A stretch of DNA of 64,000 nt from Longimicrobiales bacterium. GTDB lineage: Bacteria; Gemmatimonadota; Gemmatimonadetes; Longimicrobiales; Gaopeijiaceae. The translations under genes and the position numbers were made by a program. This document shows, piece after piece, positions 51,043-59,615 of this stretch. The notes below the pieces were generated by a model, which was given only the letters and a program-made list of their open reading frames with translations, had not been told where the DNA came from and searched no databases. Location of the stretch: NCBI GenBank assembly GCA_028284495.1, contig JANQRP010000032.1, positions 1 to 64,000 on the forward strand, in the 5' to 3' direction. The first letter of the stretch is position 1; the number at the start of each line of letters is the position of its first letter.

Positions 51043-52760
51043 ACGTCCAGGCGTGGACCTTCGTTCTCGTCGGGCTCTCGTTCGCACTCTACATCGGGGT
51101 GGCGATCTGGTCGCGTGCGCGCTCGACGAGGGACTTCTACGTGGCGGGCACCGGCGTGAGCCCGCTGGCCAATGGAATGGCCACCGCGGCCGACTGGATG
51201 TCCGCCGCGTCCTTCATCTCGATGGCGGGCATCGTCTCCTTCCTCGGATACGACGGCTCGGTCTACCTGATGGGGTGGACGGGCGGGTACGTCCTCCTCG
51301 CGCTGCTCCTGGCTCCGTACCTCCGGAAGTTCGGGGCGTTCACGGTCCCCGACTTCGTGGGCGACCGGTACTACTCGCAGGCGGCCCGGGTCGTCGCGGT
51401 GATCTGCGCGATCTTCGTCTCCTTCACGTATGTGGCGGGGCAGATGCGCGGGGTCGGGGTCGTCTTCTCGCGCTTCCTCGAGGTGCCGGTCGAGCTCGGG
51501 GTCGTGATCGGCATGGGGATCGTCTTCTTCTACGCCGTGCTCGGCGGGATGAAGGGGATCACGTACACGCAGGTGGCCCAGTACTGCGTGCTGATCTTCG
51601 CCTTCATGGTGCCGGCGATCTTTCTCAGCCTGATGATGGCCGGGACGCCCATTCCCCAGCTCGGCTTCGGCGGCGCGGACCCCGCGACCGGCGTCCCGCT
51701 GATCAAGAAGCTCAACGGGCTCCATCAGGAGCTCGGCTTCGCGGCGTACACGAGCGGCGCGAAGTCCACGCTCGACGTCTTCGCGATCACCGCGGCGCTC
51801 ATGGTCGGCACGGCCGGGCTGCCGCACGTCATCATCCGGTTCTACACGGTGCCGAGGGTGCGGGACGCACGGATCAGCGCCGGATACGCGCTCGTCTTCA
51901 TCGCGATCCTCTACACGACCGCGCCGGCGATCGCGGTCTTCGCCCGCACGAATCTCCTCGAGACGGTCCGCGACACGCCGTACGAGTCCGTGCCCGAGTG
52001 GTTCACCAAGTGGGAGGGGACCGGGCTGCTGACCTTCGCGGACGAGAACGGGGACGGGCTCATCCAGTATGTCGGCCCCAACGCGACCGACGCGGCCGGC
52101 GCGCCGATCACCAACGAGCTGACGGTCGACCGCGACATCATGGTGCTCGCCAACCCCGAGATCTCAGGGCTCCCCGACTGGGTGGTCGGCCTCGTGGCCG
52201 CGGGAGGGCTCGCCGCCGCGCTCTCGACCGCGGCCGGGCTGCTCCTCGTCGTGTCGAGCGCCGTGAGTCACGACCTCCTGAAACGCGGCCTCCGACCGGA
52301 GATCAGCGAGAAGGGCGAGCTCATCGCGGCCCGGGTCGCCGCGGGTGTCGCCGTCGTCGTGGCGGGGTGGCTCGGTATCAATCCACCCGGCTTCGTGGCG
52401 GAGGTGGTGGCGCTCGCCTTCGGCCTCGCCGCGTCCTCGTTCTTCCCCGTCATCCTGCTGGGGATCTTCACCAAGCGCACGAACCGCGAGGGTGCCGTCG
52501 CCGGGATGGTGAGCGGCATCACCTTCACCGCCGCCTACATCGTCTGGTTCAAGTTCGTGGACCCCGCCGCCAACACCGCCGAGAACTGGTGGTTCGGCAT
52601 CTCCCCGGAGGGCATCGGGACGGTCGGAATGCTCATCAACTTCGCCGTTGCGATTGCGGTGTCGCGCGTGACACCCCGACCGCCCCGGGCGGTGACGAAC
52701 ATGGTCGAGGACATCCGGGTGCCGCGGGGCGCACGGGAGGCGCACGACATCAACGCCTGA
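51039..52760 (+). CDS. Sodium/carboxylate symporter (ActP-like, VC_2705 type)
   Basis: A 573-residue SSS transporter with about 13 helices. ARSTRDFYVAGTGVSPLANGMATAADWMSAASFISMAGIVSFLGYDGSVYLMGWTGGYV is the opening typical of acetate-type symporters; later GTAGLPHVIIRFYTVPRVRDAR and LAAALSTAAGLLLVVSSAVSHDLLKR. An insert with FADENGDGLIQYVGPNATDAAG resembles an EF-hand-like Asp-rich loop. The start is TTG at 51039, which overlaps the DUF4212 stop; translation probably depends on coupling. It ends in an 11-base overlap with the convergent carboxypeptidase gene. Confidence 0.9.
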   Translation: MNVQAWTFVLVGLSFALYIGVAIWSRARSTRDFYVAGTGVSPLANGMATAADWMSAASFISMAGIVSFLGYDGSVYLMGWTGGYVLLALLLAPYLRKFGAFTVPDFVGDRYYSQAARVVAVICAIFVSFTYVAGQMRGVGVVFSRFLEVPVELGVVIGMGIVFFYAVLGGMKGITYTQVAQYCVLIFAFMVPAIFLSLMMAGTPIPQLGFGGADPATGVPLIKKLNGLHQELGFAAYTSGAKSTLDVFAITAALMVGTAGLPHVIIRFYTVPRVRDARISAGYALVFIAILYTTAPAIAVFARTNLLETVRDTPYESVPEWFTKWEGTGLLTFADENGDGLIQYVGPNATDAAGAPITNELTVDRDIMVLANPEISGLPDWVVGLVAAGGLAAALSTAAGLLLVVSSAVSHDLLKRGLRPEISEKGELIAARVAAGVAVVVAGWLGINPPGFVAEVVALAFGLAASSFFPVILLGIFTKRTNREGAVAGMVSGITFTAAYIVWFKFVDPAANTAENWWFGISPEGIGTVGMLINFAVAIAVSRVTPRPPRAVTNMVEDIRVPRGAREAHDINA

Positions 52761-54075
52761 GCGGAGACGCCTCCAGCTCGGCACACTCCGATTCGGACAC
52801 CAGCGGGACGCCTTCCGCGAGAGGGCTGCGTGCCCGGGGGTCCACCATCATTGGGATCACCGTCATCGACGGCTGGTTCATCGCCAGGAGTGCAGCCCCC
52901 CCGGGGAGCGACTCAGTCTGAAGACCCCAGAGCGCGCGCTGGGTCGAGAGCTCCTCGACCGGTCCGGGTGCAAGTCGGTAGGCGCAGGGCGGCGGATCGA
53001 GCACCTCGTCCGAGGACGGCGGATCGTTGTCGGCTCCGAACAGACGGAACGGCACGGACCGGTCGCCACCGGCCGCGGCCCTGAGCGCCGGGGCCTCGGT
53101 CACGGCGGATGTCACCTCGCCCGCTCGCTCACGCCGGAACCGCAGCACCGACAGGAACACGTCCATCTGCGCAGCGACCCGGTCGGGTGCCGGACGAGTA
53201 CCGGCCGACTCGGTGAGAAGCCCGAGCGCATGCCGCAACCCGCTCGCGTTCCTGAGGATCGTCTCGTTTTCGTCGCCCGGCGGACCGGGGCCCGGTCCGT
53301 AGATGCCAACGGTGCGTCCGAGCCCTACGAGGTCGTCGAAGAGGTGGTCCTCGACCAGCTCACGCGAGAGGTCGCGGATCGGCGGGTGCACGTTGAGGTT
53401 CCGGGGCCAGAGCAACTCCATCTCGGGCGTCGTACCTCCGGGCCGCTCGTGAGTGTCGACCACGATGTCGGGCCGGAAGTCGCGAAGCACCTGCGCGATG
53501 GCTCGCCCCTCGGGCGACGCGAGGCGGAGGTGGTCGCGGTTGATGTCGACCCCATCGGCATTTCCGCGCGTGTTCGCGGCGCGACCGTCCGGGTTGGCCG
53601 AGGGGATGACCAGAACGGTGATCCCAGAAAGCAGGTCGAGCAGCTCGCCCTCCTCGACGAACGCAAGGTCCCGTGCGAACTGCAGCGCCGCCTCTCGGCC
53701 CGCGGGCTCGTTGCCGTGCTGCGCGCCGACGACCAGGACCACCGGACCGGCCGCGATCGCCCCGTCGTCGAGCAGCGGACGTCCGACACGCACCAGCTGG
53801 ATGGGGCGGCCCTGAACCGACTCTCCCACGACCGAGGTCCGCACCCGGTCCGACTCCGCCTCCACGACGGCGAGGAAATCGAGTTCCTCGGCGTGCGTCG
53901 TGAACGCGGCGCCGGCTCGCTCCTCAAAGCCGGTACGGGGTGGGGAGAACTCCGGGTCGGGGGCCGCGGGACCGTCCGAGCAGCCGGCAAGGGCGACGAG
54001 TACTCCGGAGAGGATCAGCCCCGCGCGACCCCGCTCCGCACAGCCCGGGAACCCGAACCTGCAGCGAGGCTTCAT
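52750..54075 (-). CDS. M14-family zinc carboxypeptidase lipoprotein
   Basis: A 441-residue lipoprotein (VLVALAGC, C32) with an M14 fold. Zinc ligands H120 and E123 are in GAQHGNEPAG, NPDGRAANTRGNADGVDINRDH holds the substrate-binding Asn/Arg, and a later His is in VVDTHERPGG. The catalytic Glu block is expected near ILRNASGLRHALGLLTESAGT. It would trim C-terminal residues of peptides at the cell surface. A C-terminal 130-residue extension (from about 310) is unassigned. Its 3' end overlaps the convergent symporter gene by 11 bases. Confidence 0.85.
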   Translation of the reverse strand: MKPRCRFGFPGCAERGRAGLILSGVLVALAGCSDGPAAPDPEFSPPRTGFEERAGAAFTTHAEELDFLAVVEAESDRVRTSVVGESVQGRPIQLVRVGRPLLDDGAIAAGPVVLVVGAQHGNEPAGREAALQFARDLAFVEEGELLDLLSGITVLVIPSANPDGRAANTRGNADGVDINRDHLRLASPEGRAIAQVLRDFRPDIVVDTHERPGGTTPEMELLWPRNLNVHPPIRDLSRELVEDHLFDDLVGLGRTVGIYGPGPGPPGDENETILRNASGLRHALGLLTESAGTRPAPDRVAAQMDVFLSVLRFRRERAGEVTSAVTEAPALRAAAGGDRSVPFRLFGADNDPPSSDEVLDPPPCAYRLAPGPVEELSTQRALWGLQTESLPGGAALLAMNQPSMTVIPMMVDPRARSPLAEGVPLVSESECAELEASPLRR

Positions 54076-54264
54076 CGCAACCCCTTTCCGCCCATCCGAA
54101 GTACTCCGAAGCGTGCTGTAGCCTGTTCAGGCTTAGCCGCTGCGCGGTCGGGCGCAAGGTCTCGGCACGGACACGACCCAGTGGATCTCGGACTACCGGA
54201 CGATCGAGGTGCCGATCTTCGAGTCCATCTGGCCCGGCCGAGGACCGCGCGGCATGTTCCTCCG

Positions 54265-54657
54265 ATGACCAACCTCCGCATCGTCTCGACCCCCGGCTCT
54301 CCCGCTCCCGCCGGCCACTACGCCCAGGCGGTCGTCCACGACCACACGGTCTACGTCGCAGGCATCCTGCCCTTCGACCCGAACGACCCTGGCGCTCCCC
54401 TCGGCGACGTCGAGCAGCAGGCGCGGCGGGTACTCGCGAGCCTCGCTCACGTACTCGGGGCCGCCGGGTCGAGCCTCGACCACCTGCTGCAGGTGACCGT
54501 CTTCGTCGCGGATCTCTCCGACTGGGGGGTCGTCAACGACGTCTTCGCGGCCACCCTGGGTGACCACCGACCGGCTCGGGCCGTCGTGCCGGTGCTGCCT
54601 CTGAAGCGGAACGCCGCCCTCGAGCTCACCGCGATCGCGGCGCTCGCTTCGGACTGA
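54265..54657 (+). CDS. RidA-family (YjgF/YER057c) protein
   Basis: A 130-residue protein: RIVSTPGSPAPAGHYAQAVVHDHTVYVAGILPFDP, VEQQARRVLASLAHVLGAAGSSLDHLLQVTVFVADLSDW and VVPVLPLKRNAALELTAIAAL. RidA proteins hydrolyse enamine/imine intermediates, using a conserved Arg in the RNPIEVEAIA-like block; here that position reads KRNAALELTAIA, so the binding loop is partly altered. ATG at 54265 is chosen; CCTCCG upstream is not a convincing RBS. It is followed 18 bases later by the amidohydrolase gene and may share its transcript. Confidence 0.82.
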   Translation: MTNLRIVSTPGSPAPAGHYAQAVVHDHTVYVAGILPFDPNDPGAPLGDVEQQARRVLASLAHVLGAAGSSLDHLLQVTVFVADLSDWGVVNDVFAATLGDHRPARAVVPVLPLKRNAALELTAIAALASD

Positions 54658-54675
54658 CCCGAATCGGATCTCGCC

Positions 54676-55806
54676 ATGAAGCGATTACTCTTCGCGGGCC
54701 TCGCGGCCACCTTCGTCCTGCCTGCCGCCGGCGCCGCCCAGCGCCCCACGCCGGCGCCCCAGCTCCCGCCGCCGGACATTCTGGAGTATCGGCCCGAGTC
54801 GACGCTCGTGGTGCCGGAGAACTTCGTGCCGCGGGCCAAGTTTCCGGTCGTGGACATCCACGGACACCCCCCGACACTCGACAACCCCCAAGCGATCGCG
54901 GCCGTGGTCGCCGCGATGGACGAGCTGAATCTCGGCGTGATCGTGCAGGCGCGGCCCTCATCGGGAGAGCAGCTCCGGAGTCAGATCGAGGCAGTGCGGG
55001 CCGCCGGCGTCGAGGACCGCTTCGTCTTCTTCGCGAACCTGGATCTGCGCAACGTGGGTCCGGGCTCGGGTGTGCGGATCGCGGCCCAACTCCGGGAGGA
55101 CGTGGCGGCGGGTGCGGTAGGGATCGGTGAGATCTCCAAGAACTTCGGACTCCGCACGCGGAAGGCCGACGGCACTCGGCTCGAGATGGACGATCCGGAG
55201 CTGGAGATCGTCTGGGAGACCGCGGCCGAGCTCGGCATTCCGGTCTTCCTCCACACCGCGGATCCATCCGAATTCTTCGAGCCGCTGGACTACACCAATG
55301 AGCGCTGGCTCGAACTGGCGATCTTCGAGAGTCGCCGCTTCATGGACGCCGACCGCTTCCCGCACTTCGACGACCTGATGGCGGAGCGGGACCGCCTCAT
55401 CGCGAAGCACCCGAACACGACGTGGATCGTCGCGCACATGAGCTGGTACACGGCCGACCTGGGTCGCCTCGGCGAACTCTTCGACCGCTTCCCGAACGTC
55501 TACGGTGAGCTCGGCGCGGTGCTCTACGACCTCGGCCGCCAGCCACGCTTCGCCAAGCAGTTCTTCGAGCGCTACCAGGACCGGATCCTGTTCGGGAAGG
55601 ACTCCTTCCAGCCCTCCGAGTACCCCTACTACTGGCGCGTCTTCGAGACCGAGGACGAGTACTTCGACTACTACCGGGACTACCACGCCTTCTGGAAGCT
55701 CTACGGCATGGGGCTTTCGGACGACGTGCTTCGCAGTATCTACTACGAGAACGCGCTGCGAATCATCCCGAACATGCCGACGGCGCACTTCCCGGCCGGA
55801 GGCTGA
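54676..55806 (+). CDS. Secreted amidohydrolase (amidohydrolase-2 family)
   Basis: A 376-residue protein with a Sec signal (MKRLLFAGLAATFVLPAAGAAQ). The TIM-barrel metal motif D-I-H-G-H is present in KFPVVDIHGHPPTLDN, with later His in PVFLHTADPSEFF and TTWIVAHMSW, and the distal Asp in ILFGKDSFQPSEYPYYW. The family hydrolyses or decarboxylates cyclic or amide substrates; the type with EYPYYWRVFETEDEYFDYYRDYHAFWKLYG is frequent in Gemmatimonadota and Bacteroidetes as an exported protein. Substrate unknown. Confidence 0.87.
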   Translation: MKRLLFAGLAATFVLPAAGAAQRPTPAPQLPPPDILEYRPESTLVVPENFVPRAKFPVVDIHGHPPTLDNPQAIAAVVAAMDELNLGVIVQARPSSGEQLRSQIEAVRAAGVEDRFVFFANLDLRNVGPGSGVRIAAQLREDVAAGAVGIGEISKNFGLRTRKADGTRLEMDDPELEIVWETAAELGIPVFLHTADPSEFFEPLDYTNERWLELAIFESRRFMDADRFPHFDDLMAERDRLIAKHPNTTWIVAHMSWYTADLGRLGELFDRFPNVYGELGAVLYDLGRQPRFAKQFFERYQDRILFGKDSFQPSEYPYYWRVFETEDEYFDYYRDYHAFWKLYGMGLSDDVLRSIYYENALRIIPNMPTAHFPAGG

Positions 55807-55827
55807 CGACGTGCGCAGTATCCCGAC

Positions 55828-56583
55828 ATGATCGAGATCGGCGGAGCGTCGCTGAAGGGTGTGCGCTCCGAGAATCAGGACCGCTATTTTGCGAAGGTCT
55901 CGCCCGACGGCGAGCGGGCGATCGGGGCAATCGCCGACGGCATCGGCGGCCTCGCCGACGGGGCGGGTGCGGCGGCCGCCGCGGTCCGGGCGGTAGAAGA
56001 GTTCTGCGAGTGGCTCTTCGAGGGCGACGAGCCGACCCCGGCTGAGCTGCGTGACCGTGTCGTTCAGGTGTACCGAACCGCGAACGAGTCCATCGTCAAA
56101 CGTACGGGGTCTCGGGCCCGGTCCGGCACCACCCTCGTCGTCGCAGCCGTCACCGAAGGCCACCGAATCGTCGCCAACGTCGGGGACTCCCGTGCCTTCC
56201 GCCTCCATCGGGGCGAACTCTCCCGCATGACGACGGACCACTCGGTCGTCGAGGAACTCGTCCGCGACGGCACCCTCACCCCCGAGCAGGCCGAGCGCTC
56301 GCCCTACCGGAATCTCCTGACGCGCTCGCTCGGTGACGAGGGCGCCCTGGAGGTGGACGTCGACACGATCGATCGGGCCGAGCTCGACACCGAGTCGGGT
56401 ACCGCCGTGATTCTCACATCGGACGGCGTCCACGATGTCCCCGGCTTCCTCACCACCCAACTCGTCGAGCAGGCCATCGCCGAGGAGCCGAACCTGAACG
56501 CCGCCGCCGAGCGGATCTGCCGCGGCGCCATCGAGGCCGGATCGCGGGACAACGCGACGATGGTGATCGGGCGGAAGGCCTAG
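55828..56583 (+). CDS. PP2C-family Ser/Thr protein phosphatase
   Basis: A 251-residue PP2C phosphatase with all eleven-motif landmarks visible: RSENQDRYF (D18), ADGIGGLADG (D37), SGTTLV, VANVGDSRAFR, TTDHSVVEEL, LTRSLGDE, ILTSDGVHDV and SRDNATMV. The metal-binding Asp residues are in place, so it should remove phosphate from Ser/Thr residues. It converges with what looks like the stub of a protein-kinase gene, the common partner of such phosphatases. Start at 55828 follows the amidohydrolase stop by 21 bases. Confidence 0.92.
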   Translation: MIEIGGASLKGVRSENQDRYFAKVSPDGERAIGAIADGIGGLADGAGAAAAAVRAVEEFCEWLFEGDEPTPAELRDRVVQVYRTANESIVKRTGSRARSGTTLVVAAVTEGHRIVANVGDSRAFRLHRGELSRMTTDHSVVEELVRDGTLTPEQAERSPYRNLLTRSLGDEGALEVDVDTIDRAELDTESGTAVILTSDGVHDVPGFLTTQLVEQAIAEEPNLNAAAERICRGAIEAGSRDNATMVIGRKA

Positions 56584-56709
56584 TCGCCGACCTCCGCCCA
56601 GCAGGCAATGGGTCTCGAAGTCGGTGCCGAGAGAGGCCCGCAGCTCCTCGACCGAGGGTGCCACGGAGAGAAGGGCGTCCGACGACGGATTCTCGGCTGT
56701 CTCTGACAT
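56575..56709 (-). pseudogene. Possible truncated Ser/Thr protein-kinase gene
   Basis: On the minus strand an ATG at 56709 opens a frame whose first 45 residues (MSETAENPSSDALLSVAPSV, EELRASLGTDFE, then HCLLGGG) resemble the N-terminal leader and the start of the glycine-rich ATP loop of a bacterial Ser/Thr kinase. After this the frame runs antisense through the PP2C gene and has no kinase motif. If the resemblance is real, the gene was cut, perhaps by a deletion that joined it to the phosphatase end. Evidence is a weak motif plus the usual kinase/phosphatase neighbourhood. Confidence 0.3.
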
Positions 56710-57001
56710 CGTCGGGATATAACATGCCGCACCCGCGAGGTCACCGGAAAGCCGTGTTGCAACGCGCGATTCGGGGTATGCGCGCGTGCCGCCCAAGCCG
56801 TCTACACCCACTCTCACGGGCGCGCGCGAGCGGGCCCGAAATTCTGGCGCCGGCGTACGCGAGACCCTACACTTCAAGCTTGAGTCGATCCGCCTCCCGG
56901 GCGGATGGTCCGTTGAGCCCGTGTGTACGTGACCCAACAAGTTCGGGTGCACATCTGTCACGGAAGTGGAAACGCAGGTCTACATCGGCAACGAGGTACG
57001 A
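56710..57001. other. Intergenic region upstream of the DUF1592 operon
   Basis: No gene is seen. It includes a TCAAGCTTGA palindrome at 56874-56883 and ends with a GAGG (56993-56996) that could be the ribosome-binding site for the GTG at 57002. The promoter of the DUF1592/DUF1552/ankyrin operon should lie here, but no clear -35/-10 pair is visible. Confidence 0.4.
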
Positions 57002-59590
57002 GTGACGGGAACGTTCGGAAGTCTGGTCCTTACGGTCGCCTTCGGCGGCATGTCGCTGGCTGCGGGCACCCATTCGGCCGACATGGCGGCCGACATGGCG
57101 GCCGACGTGGCGACCGACGTGGCGGCGGTCCCGAACGCCCGCGCCGAGCGCGTTTCGACGGCTGTGGTGACCCCCGCCCTCGCGGCGGCGCTTCGCCACA
57201 CCGCGCCGCTCGCCGATCCGCGGATGCACGCGACTCTCGATCGTGAGACGGTTGCGCTGATCGACATGCCGCCGATCGGCTACGACCAGGCGAACGAGGT
57301 GATCGAGCAGTCGTGCATGCGGTGCCACAACGACCGGCGGCTCAGCGGCAACATGTCGCTCGACGGCTACGACGTGGAGCGCTCCTTCGAACAGCGCGAG
57401 TTGTCCGAGGCGATCATCCGGAAGCTTCGGGCCGGCATGATGCCGCCCCCGGGGTCCCGGCGCCCGGCCGAGGAACTCCTCCAGGGGCTCGCCGCCACAC
57501 TCGAGGCGCAGCTCGACTCCTTCGCGATCGCCAACCCCGACCCGGGCGTCCGGACCTTCCAGCGTCTCAATCAGGCCGAGTACAAGTTCGCGGTTCAGGA
57601 CCTCCTGAAGCTGGAGATCGATCCGGAGGGCTTCCTCCCGCCCGACACGAAGAGCGCCAACTTCGACAACATCGCGGACGCTCAGATGCTGAGTCCGACG
57701 CTCCTCGACGCCTACCTGAACGCGGCCGCCAAGATCGCGCGTCTCGCGGTTGGTGACGCCACGGCGATCCCCGAGGAGGCGACCTTCTCGGTGCCGCGCC
57801 TCGCGTCGCAGTGGGAGTGGGTCGAGGGCGCGCCCTTCGGTACGCGCGGTGGTGTCTCCGCGGTGCACGTCTTCCCGGCGGATGGTGACTACACCTTCCG
57901 GATCCGGATGCAGCCGAACCCGACGGGATCGCTCTTCGGGCGTACGGCGAGCAACGAGTCGATCGAGATCTCGATCGATGGTGAGCGCGTGGCGCTGGTA
58001 CCGGTGGACCGGTTCCAGCATCAGCAGGACCCGACGGGCATGGACATCCTGGTCGACGCGCGCGTCCACATCCGCGCCGGCCCGCACCGCGTCTCGGCGG
58101 CGTTCCTCCCGAACTTCGAAGGGCCGGTCGAGGACATCCTCGCTCCGGTCGGGCACTCGCTCGCCGACACGCAGATCGGCACCTCGTACGGGATCACGAC
58201 GCTTCCGCATCTGCGCGACTTCGTGATCACCGGTCCCTTCGACGTGACGGGTGTGTCCGACACGCCGAGCCGCGAGCGGATCTTCATGTGCCGCCCGACC
58301 TCCTCCGACGAGGAGGCGCCGTGCGCACGGCAGATCCTCGAGGATCTCGGTACCAAGGCCTACCGGCGCCCGCTGAGCGAAGGCGACATGGACGCGCTCA
58401 TGGCGTTCTATCAGGAGGGCGCGGACGAGGGCGGCTTCGAGGCGGGCGTTCGCAACGGAATCCAGGCGATCCTCGCGAGCCCCTACTTCATCTTCCGCAT
58501 CGAACGCGCCGAAGCGACGGCTGCGGGCGAGGGCCTCGAGCGGATCTCGGACGAGGATCTCGCGTCCCGCCTGTCGTTCTTCCTCTGGGGCACGGTGCCC
58601 GACGCCGAGCTGCGTGGCGTCGCGCAGGCCGGTGAGCTTTCGAACCCCGACGTTCTCCAGGCCCAGGTCGTGCGGATGCTCCGGGATCCGGCCGCGGACC
58701 GCCTCGGTTCGCGTTTCGCCGGGCAGTGGCTGCGCCTCTCGGACATCGAGAAGGTCCACCCCGACGCGCTCAGCTACCCGGACTACGACCTGCAGCTCTC
58801 GGAGCTGATGGTCGAGGAGACGGAGCTCTTCTTCAACCGGATCGTCGAGGACGACCGCTCGGTCCTCGAACTGCTGACGGCCGACTGGTCGATCATCAAC
58901 GAGCGCCTCGCGGATCACTACGACATCCAGGGCGTCGCGGGCCCCGAGTTCCGCCTCGTTCGGTACGCGGACGACCGTCGTCGTGGCCTGCTCGGCCACG
59001 GCTCGGTCCTCACGCTCACGTCGCACGCGAACCGCACCTCGCCGGTGCTCCGCGGGAAGTGGGTGATGGAGGTGCTCCTCGGCACTCCGCCGCCGCCTCC
59101 TCCGCCGAACGTGCCGGAGCTCGAGGAGACCGAGGGGGCGGCCGAGCCGGGGCAGTTCCTCTCCGTGAAGCGGCAGATGGAGATCCATCGCGAGGACCCG
59201 TCCTGCAACTCCTGCCACCAGTTCATCGATCCGATCGGGCTCGCGCTCGAGAACTTCGATGTGACCGGCAAATGGCGCACGCGTGACCAGAGCGGCGAGG
59301 TCGAGGCGAGCGGCGAACTGTACGACGGCACGCCGCTGAATGGCCCGGCCGACCTCCGTGGCGCGCTCGAGGCGCGCCCCGAGCCGTTCCTGCGGAACTT
59401 CACCGAGAACCTCATGGCCTACGCCCTCGGGCGTCGGGTCGAGTACTACGACCAGCCCACGGTGCGAGCGATCGTGTCCGAAGCCCGGCAGCGCGACTAC
59501 GCGATGTCGGCCTTCATCGAGGGAGTCGTGAACAGCCCAGCATTCCAGATGCGGCGCGTCGAGTCGACGGACGCCGATTCGATGCAGTAG
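57002..59590 (+). CDS. DUF1592-type protein with two CxxCH motifs (PSCyt/DUF1587-DUF1588-DUF1585 family)
   Basis: An 862-residue exported protein. After a signal (SLVLTVAFGGMSLAAG) comes a cytochrome-like CMRCH (about 105-109), a DUF1587 block (FQRLNQAEYKFAVQDLLKLEI), a DUF1592 core (YRRPLSEGDMDALMAFY, SRLSFFLWGTVPDAELR), the DUF1588 block (HGSVLTLTSHANRTSPVLRGKWVMEVLLGTPPPPPPP) with CNSCH, and the DUF1585 end. The CxxCH sites suggest haem binding. GTG at 57002 is preferred because GAGG lies five bases upstream and the signal follows; GTG at 56966 would add 12 residues. It heads an operon with the DUF1552 gene 25 bases on. The family is abundant in Planctomycetes and has no proven function. 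Confidence 0.85.
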   Translation: MTGTFGSLVLTVAFGGMSLAAGTHSADMAADMAADVATDVAAVPNARAERVSTAVVTPALAAALRHTAPLADPRMHATLDRETVALIDMPPIGYDQANEVIEQSCMRCHNDRRLSGNMSLDGYDVERSFEQRELSEAIIRKLRAGMMPPPGSRRPAEELLQGLAATLEAQLDSFAIANPDPGVRTFQRLNQAEYKFAVQDLLKLEIDPEGFLPPDTKSANFDNIADAQMLSPTLLDAYLNAAAKIARLAVGDATAIPEEATFSVPRLASQWEWVEGAPFGTRGGVSAVHVFPADGDYTFRIRMQPNPTGSLFGRTASNESIEISIDGERVALVPVDRFQHQQDPTGMDILVDARVHIRAGPHRVSAAFLPNFEGPVEDILAPVGHSLADTQIGTSYGITTLPHLRDFVITGPFDVTGVSDTPSRERIFMCRPTSSDEEAPCARQILEDLGTKAYRRPLSEGDMDALMAFYQEGADEGGFEAGVRNGIQAILASPYFIFRIERAEATAAGEGLERISDEDLASRLSFFLWGTVPDAELRGVAQAGELSNPDVLQAQVVRMLRDPAADRLGSRFAGQWLRLSDIEKVHPDALSYPDYDLQLSELMVEETELFFNRIVEDDRSVLELLTADWSIINERLADHYDIQGVAGPEFRLVRYADDRRRGLLGHGSVLTLTSHANRTSPVLRGKWVMEVLLGTPPPPPPPNVPELEETEGAAEPGQFLSVKRQMEIHREDPSCNSCHQFIDPIGLALENFDVTGKWRTRDQSGEVEASGELYDGTPLNGPADLRGALEARPEPFLRNFTENLMAYALGRRVEYYDQPTVRAIVSEARQRDYAMSAFIEGVVNSPAFQMRRVESTDADSMQ
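57077..57124 (+). repeat. Four-copy 12-bp tandem repeat in the DUF1592 gene
   Basis: Four consecutive 12-base units (gccgacatggcg twice, then two single-base or two-base variants) encode ADMA-ADMA-ADVA-TDVA just after the signal peptide. The array sits in a linker and keeps the frame, so its copy number could vary without harm. Confidence 0.88.
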
Positions 59591-59615
59591 CCCAGAGCTG
59601 CAAGGAGAACCCCTG

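Noticed and set aside
51000..52000. Riboswitch or leader upstream of the symporter pair
   Set aside because: The DUF4212 and symporter genes overlap and the 242-base divergent gap shows no recognisable aptamer fold.
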